This document shows, one piece after another, positions 46,501 to 49,164 of a stretch of DNA of 49,164 bases (its first letter is position 1; each line of letters starts with the position of its first letter). The notes beneath the pieces were generated by a model. The model saw only the letters and a list, made by a program, of their open reading frames with translations. It ran no database searches and was not told the DNA's origin. Both the position numbers and the translations under genes were made by a program. This DNA is from Nemertoderma westbladi (lineage: Eukaryota; Xenacoelomorpha; Nemertodermatida; Nemertodermatidae). The stretch covers positions 1 through 49,164 of the forward strand of contig JAUCBJ010005964.1 of assembly GCA_032718475.1 (NCBI GenBank), given 5' to 3'.

Positions 46501-48395
46501 TTTGAATGCTTTCGTGTCAAATGGTTATGCAATTTTGACTGCGGCTGTTTACAATAAAAACAGTATTGCTTTTTATCATAACTACGACCACCTTCATTAT
46601 TAGTGTAGGGTATTTGAACACTTGATTCCTTATTCATTGAGTACTTAGCCTTCACTTTAGATTTCTTTGAAATAGAGCATCCTACTCCGGGATTAATAAT
46701 TTCTTCATTCTTATTGTACTCATCATCACAAGATTCTGATATCTCATCATCAGAAAGTACCCAGTCTTTATCTCGACAATCATCACAGCCAAGGTCTTCT
46801 AATATATCAAGTGAAAATGGATCTGACTCTATTGCAGATGGTGAAATGGTTGTAAGTGGTCTCATATATAAGTCTGAAATGTTTTCATCTTGAAGATCTA
46901 TTGATTCAAGTATCGCTATCGCTGATTCATCATCATCATTGGGCATGTAATCACTGAAGTAGTCATCGATGAGGTCGGTGACCTTCTTGGCAGGAGAACA
47001 AGTATTTAAATCAGAGGGAGCAATAGAGATAACGGGGACATCAGTATCAGTATGAGGGGGGATATAGACAGCAGTGGGGGCAACTACTGGGAGACTGACA
47101 TCAGTCGGAGTAATTGGTGGGACATAGACAGCAGTAGGGGCAACTTGGGTGACAGAGACATCTGTCGGAGCAACAGGGGGGACAGAGAAAGCAGTCGGAG
47201 CAACAGGGGGGATAGAGACAGCAGTGGGGTTTACAAGTAGGTTATCGACATCTGTCGGAGCAACAGGGGGGATAGAGACTGCGGTGGGGGCAACAAGTGG
47301 GACATTGATATCAGTTGGAGCAACAGGGGGAACAAAGACATCAGTCGGAGTAATTGGTGAGTCATAGACAGCAGTAGGGGCAACTTGGGTGACAGAGACA
47401 TCTGTCGGAGCAACAGGGGAGATAGAGAAAGCAGTCGGAGCAACAGGGGGGACAGAGACAGCAGTGGGGGCTACAAGTGGGATATCGATATCTGCCGGAG
47501 CAACAGGGGGGGCAGAGACATCAGTGGGGACAACAAGGGGGGACGGGACAGAAGTGCGGGCTACAAGTAGGTTATCGACATCTGTCGGAGCAACAGGGGA
47601 GATAGAGACTGCGGTGGGGGCAACAAGTGGGACATTGATATCAGTTGGAGCAACAGGGGGAACAAAGACATCAGTCGGAGTAATTGGTGAGTCATAGACA
47701 GCAGTAGGGGCAACTTGGGTGACAGAGACATCTGTCGGAGCAACAGGGGAGATAGAGAAAGCAGTCGGAGCAACAGGGGGGACAGAGACAGCAGTGGGGG
47801 CTACAAGTGGGATATCGATATCTGCCGGAGCAACAGGGGGGGCAACAAGGGGGAACGGGACAGAAGTGCGGGCTACAAGTAGGTTATCGACATCTGTCGG
47901 AGCAACCGGGGAGATAGAGACTGCGGCGGGGGCAACAAGTGGGACATTGATATCAGTTGGAGCAACAGGGGGAACAAAGACATCAGTCGGAGTAATTGGT
48001 GAGTCATAGACAGCAGTAGGGGCAACTTGGGTGACAGAGACATCTGTCGGAGCAACAGGGGGGACAGAGAATGCAGTCGGAGCAACAGGGGGGACAGAGA
48101 CAGCAGTCGGAGCAACAGGAGGGACAGATACAGCATTCGGAGTAATTGGTGGGACATAGGCAGCAGTCGGAGTAATTGGTTGGACATAGACAGCAGTAGG
48201 GGCAACTTGGGTGACAGAGACATCTGTCGGAGCAACAGGGGGGACAGAGACAGCAGTGGGGGCAACAAGGGGGAACGGGACAGAAGTGTGGACAATATGG
48301 ACTGCACTAACAAGTCTCTTTCTGAGTTGATATTGTTTTCGAATACCATCGTTACAGACGTTTTCTTTCCGAAATCTTTTTCTTATACCATCCAT
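43294..48395 (-). CDS. Tyrosine-recombinase-like (Crypton-like) protein with SANT-like C-terminus, three exons
   Basis: Predicted exons 48395-44876, 44545-44357 and 43532-43294, about 1,315 residues. The donors (AG|GTGAGT, CAG|GTTAAG) and acceptors (TTTATAG|AC, ATTCAG|TA) fit consensus, and both introns are phase 1. The ATG at 48395 is in good context (AAACATGGA). Order: basic N-terminus; PVAPT repeats; acidic stretch; C2H2-like YCFYCKQPQSKLHNHLTRKH (about 46502-46566); CPVCMGWYLKGDLWRHRC (about 46238-46300); helical middle. Core: NRRRQGEVSKIKVDDF fits tyrosine-recombinase box I (Arg). TSTKLRKHIATSV, LAGFMGHDIRVH and REFYR fit box II (Arg, GH, Tyr codon 45002-45000); the first His of HxLR is replaced. 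Exon 3 (KRPWT..RTWRNVKDYYRNNR) is SANT/Myb-like. Expected role is site-specific DNA strand exchange in the nucleus, inferred from motifs. A domesticated cellular gene is the alternative. Confidence 0.75.
44357..44545 (-). other. Exon 2 of the recombinase-like gene (copy 2), acidic linker
   Basis: 189 bp (63 codons, phase 1 at both ends), encoding an acidic then Ser-rich linker (DNSDSDSDVEP, RPSPTSSTSRA). Skipping it would keep the frame. Copy 1 equivalent: 32623-32811, with two or so base changes. Confidence 0.72.
44808..44825. repeat. Poly-C tract in intron 1 (copy 2)
   Basis: 18 C; two shorter than in copy 1. Confidence 0.95.
47038..48310 (-). repeat. Coding repeat domain, Pro/Val/Thr-rich (copy 2)
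   Basis: Same ten-residue repeats as 36480-37860 but with a different number and order of higher-order blocks. The net difference between copies is 108 bp and preserves the frame. Confidence 0.9.
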
Positions 48396-48533
48396 GTTTC
48401 TTACTGAGGGAAGGTGGCTAAATATCTCCAATCATCATTTACGTCGTAGTTTACGAATAACTCTATCAAAACTAGTTCTACTAATAACTCTATAAGGTAA
48501 AACAAACTTGGTACGTACGGGTTGGCATACAAT

Positions 48534-48660
48534 CTTCGCCCGGGGAACCTTCGCCCGCAAGGCAATCTTCGCCAGTGAGCAACCTTCGCCCAATAAGATT
48601 TGTGTTAGTTGCCATTTTAGGTTTCCACCGGGCGAATAGTTGCTCATTTTGAGGGCGAAT
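48534..48660. promoter_or_regulatory. TTCGCC motif cluster with inverted repeats (copy 2)
   Basis: CTTCGCC at 48534, 48549, 48567 and 48584; inverted GGCGAA at 48631 and 48654. GTGAGCAACCTTCGCCC (48575-48591) pairs imperfectly with GGGCGAATAGTTGCTCAT (48630-48647). It lies 140-265 bp upstream of the gene's ATG. Confidence 0.5.
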
Positions 48661-48978
48661 ATTGGACGAGGACGAAGCTTTCTCGCCGGTGAAGTTTGCT
48701 ACGAACCGTACATACACAGTCTCGTGCTGCGCGTACATTTAATTTAGTTATTAGATATTCATTTAAGTTATTAGAGTTTCGTTTCAGAGAACAATTATTC
48801 TTTTGTAAATTGTTTGAAAACGAAAGTTCATAAATCAGTATTTAGCATTAAAATTTTCAAGTCAGAAATATACAAATTTTTAGGCTATTATAGTTTTATC
48901 TGTAAATATAATGAAACATACCTTAAATTCGCTCTCTGTACAAAAGTGTGCGATTAAACAATTAAATTAGTCCCCCCA

Positions 48979-49029
48979 TGACCTACTATAACTTATAGTA
49001 TGTCACCCCCCCCCCCCCCCCCCCCCCCC
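48979..49029. repeat. 27-bp palindrome followed by a poly-C tract (copy 2)
   Basis: The palindrome at 48979-49005 equals the copy 1 site. It is followed by 24 C (49006-49029) where copy 1 has only CCCCCTCCC, so the C-run expanded in this copy. Confidence 0.7.
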
Positions 49030-49164
49030 ATTTAGAAGACCGCCAGTAGGCCTATACTTTTCAATAAATTGAATGTGAGTCAAACATATAGATTTCCAGT
49101 CCAGGTTGGTTTTCAGGGACACAGTTTTTAATTCAACATAGACCAAAATTTGTCAATGAAACGA

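Larger units (their letters stand above)
39576..49098. mobile_element. Block B, copy 2: recombinase-bearing repeat unit (gene intact)
   Basis: Direct repeat of 26304-38635, lacking the LINE and with a shorter 30-bp array. The right end of similarity is at about 49098; the last 66 bp of the window are unrelated to the flank of copy 1. Left and right flanks of the two copies differ, so these are not simply adjacent units of one longer repeat. Target-site duplications could not be identified. Confidence 0.7.

Noticed and set aside
48395-48431. Recombinase start at the TTG at 48431
   Set aside because: The in-frame ATG at 48395 has a good context and follows an acceptor-like CCTTCCCTCAG; TTG starts are not expected in animals.

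Overview
The window is AT-rich animal DNA, most likely from a marine invertebrate. This is inferred from a metazoan fibrinogen-domain gene, spliced genes with GT..AG introns, BEL/Pao and non-LTR retrotransposon debris, and abundant minisatellites. No bacterial operon, CRISPR array, rRNA or confident tRNA was seen. I cannot name the species.

Region by region: 1-890 is non-coding and holds a long imperfect foldback (415-697). 891-2948 (minus) is the protease and reverse transcriptase part of a BEL/Pao pol, broken by a frameshift and truncated. Its upstream end runs straight into a 37-copy, 62-bp minisatellite (2887-5190) whose unit is a piece of that same pol reading frame. 5481-6279 (plus) is an ORF1p-like RNA-binding protein joined abruptly to the RNase H tail and integrase of another BEL/Pao element (6289-8392), which carries an in-frame stop. 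8916-9240 is a 161-bp tandem duplication with two conserved hairpins. 10594-11949 and 13279-14047 are decayed coding stretches, the second with zinc-knuckle-like motifs. 14393-15468 encodes a type II membrane protein with a coiled coil and a fibrinogen C-terminal domain, split by one frameshift.

From 15.8 kb onward the window is dominated by two large direct duplications. Block A (15794-18640 and 23555-26303) carries a 7-copy 107-bp minisatellite and a GT/G-tract. Block B (26304-38635 and 39576-49098) carries a cluster of CCCCGGTTTG motifs, a long array of 30-bp repeats bracketed by 236-bp direct repeats, and a three-exon minus-strand gene. That gene encodes a protein of roughly 1,300 residues: a Pro/Val-rich repeat domain, two zinc-finger-like motifs, a tyrosine-recombinase (Crypton-like) catalytic core, and a SANT/Myb-like C-terminal exon. 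Both splice junctions keep phase in both copies. The second copy looks intact. The first is interrupted by a 5'-truncated non-LTR retrotransposon flanked by a 13-bp target-site duplication, and the second copy preserves the empty site.

The most interesting candidate system is block B (possibly A+B, about 15 kb): a probable mobile or multiplying unit encoding its own tyrosine recombinase, with palindromes near both block ends, a palindrome-centred motif cluster, and satellite arrays of different size in the two copies. That it mobilises itself is inference; the sequence shows only the duplication, the gene model and the repeats.
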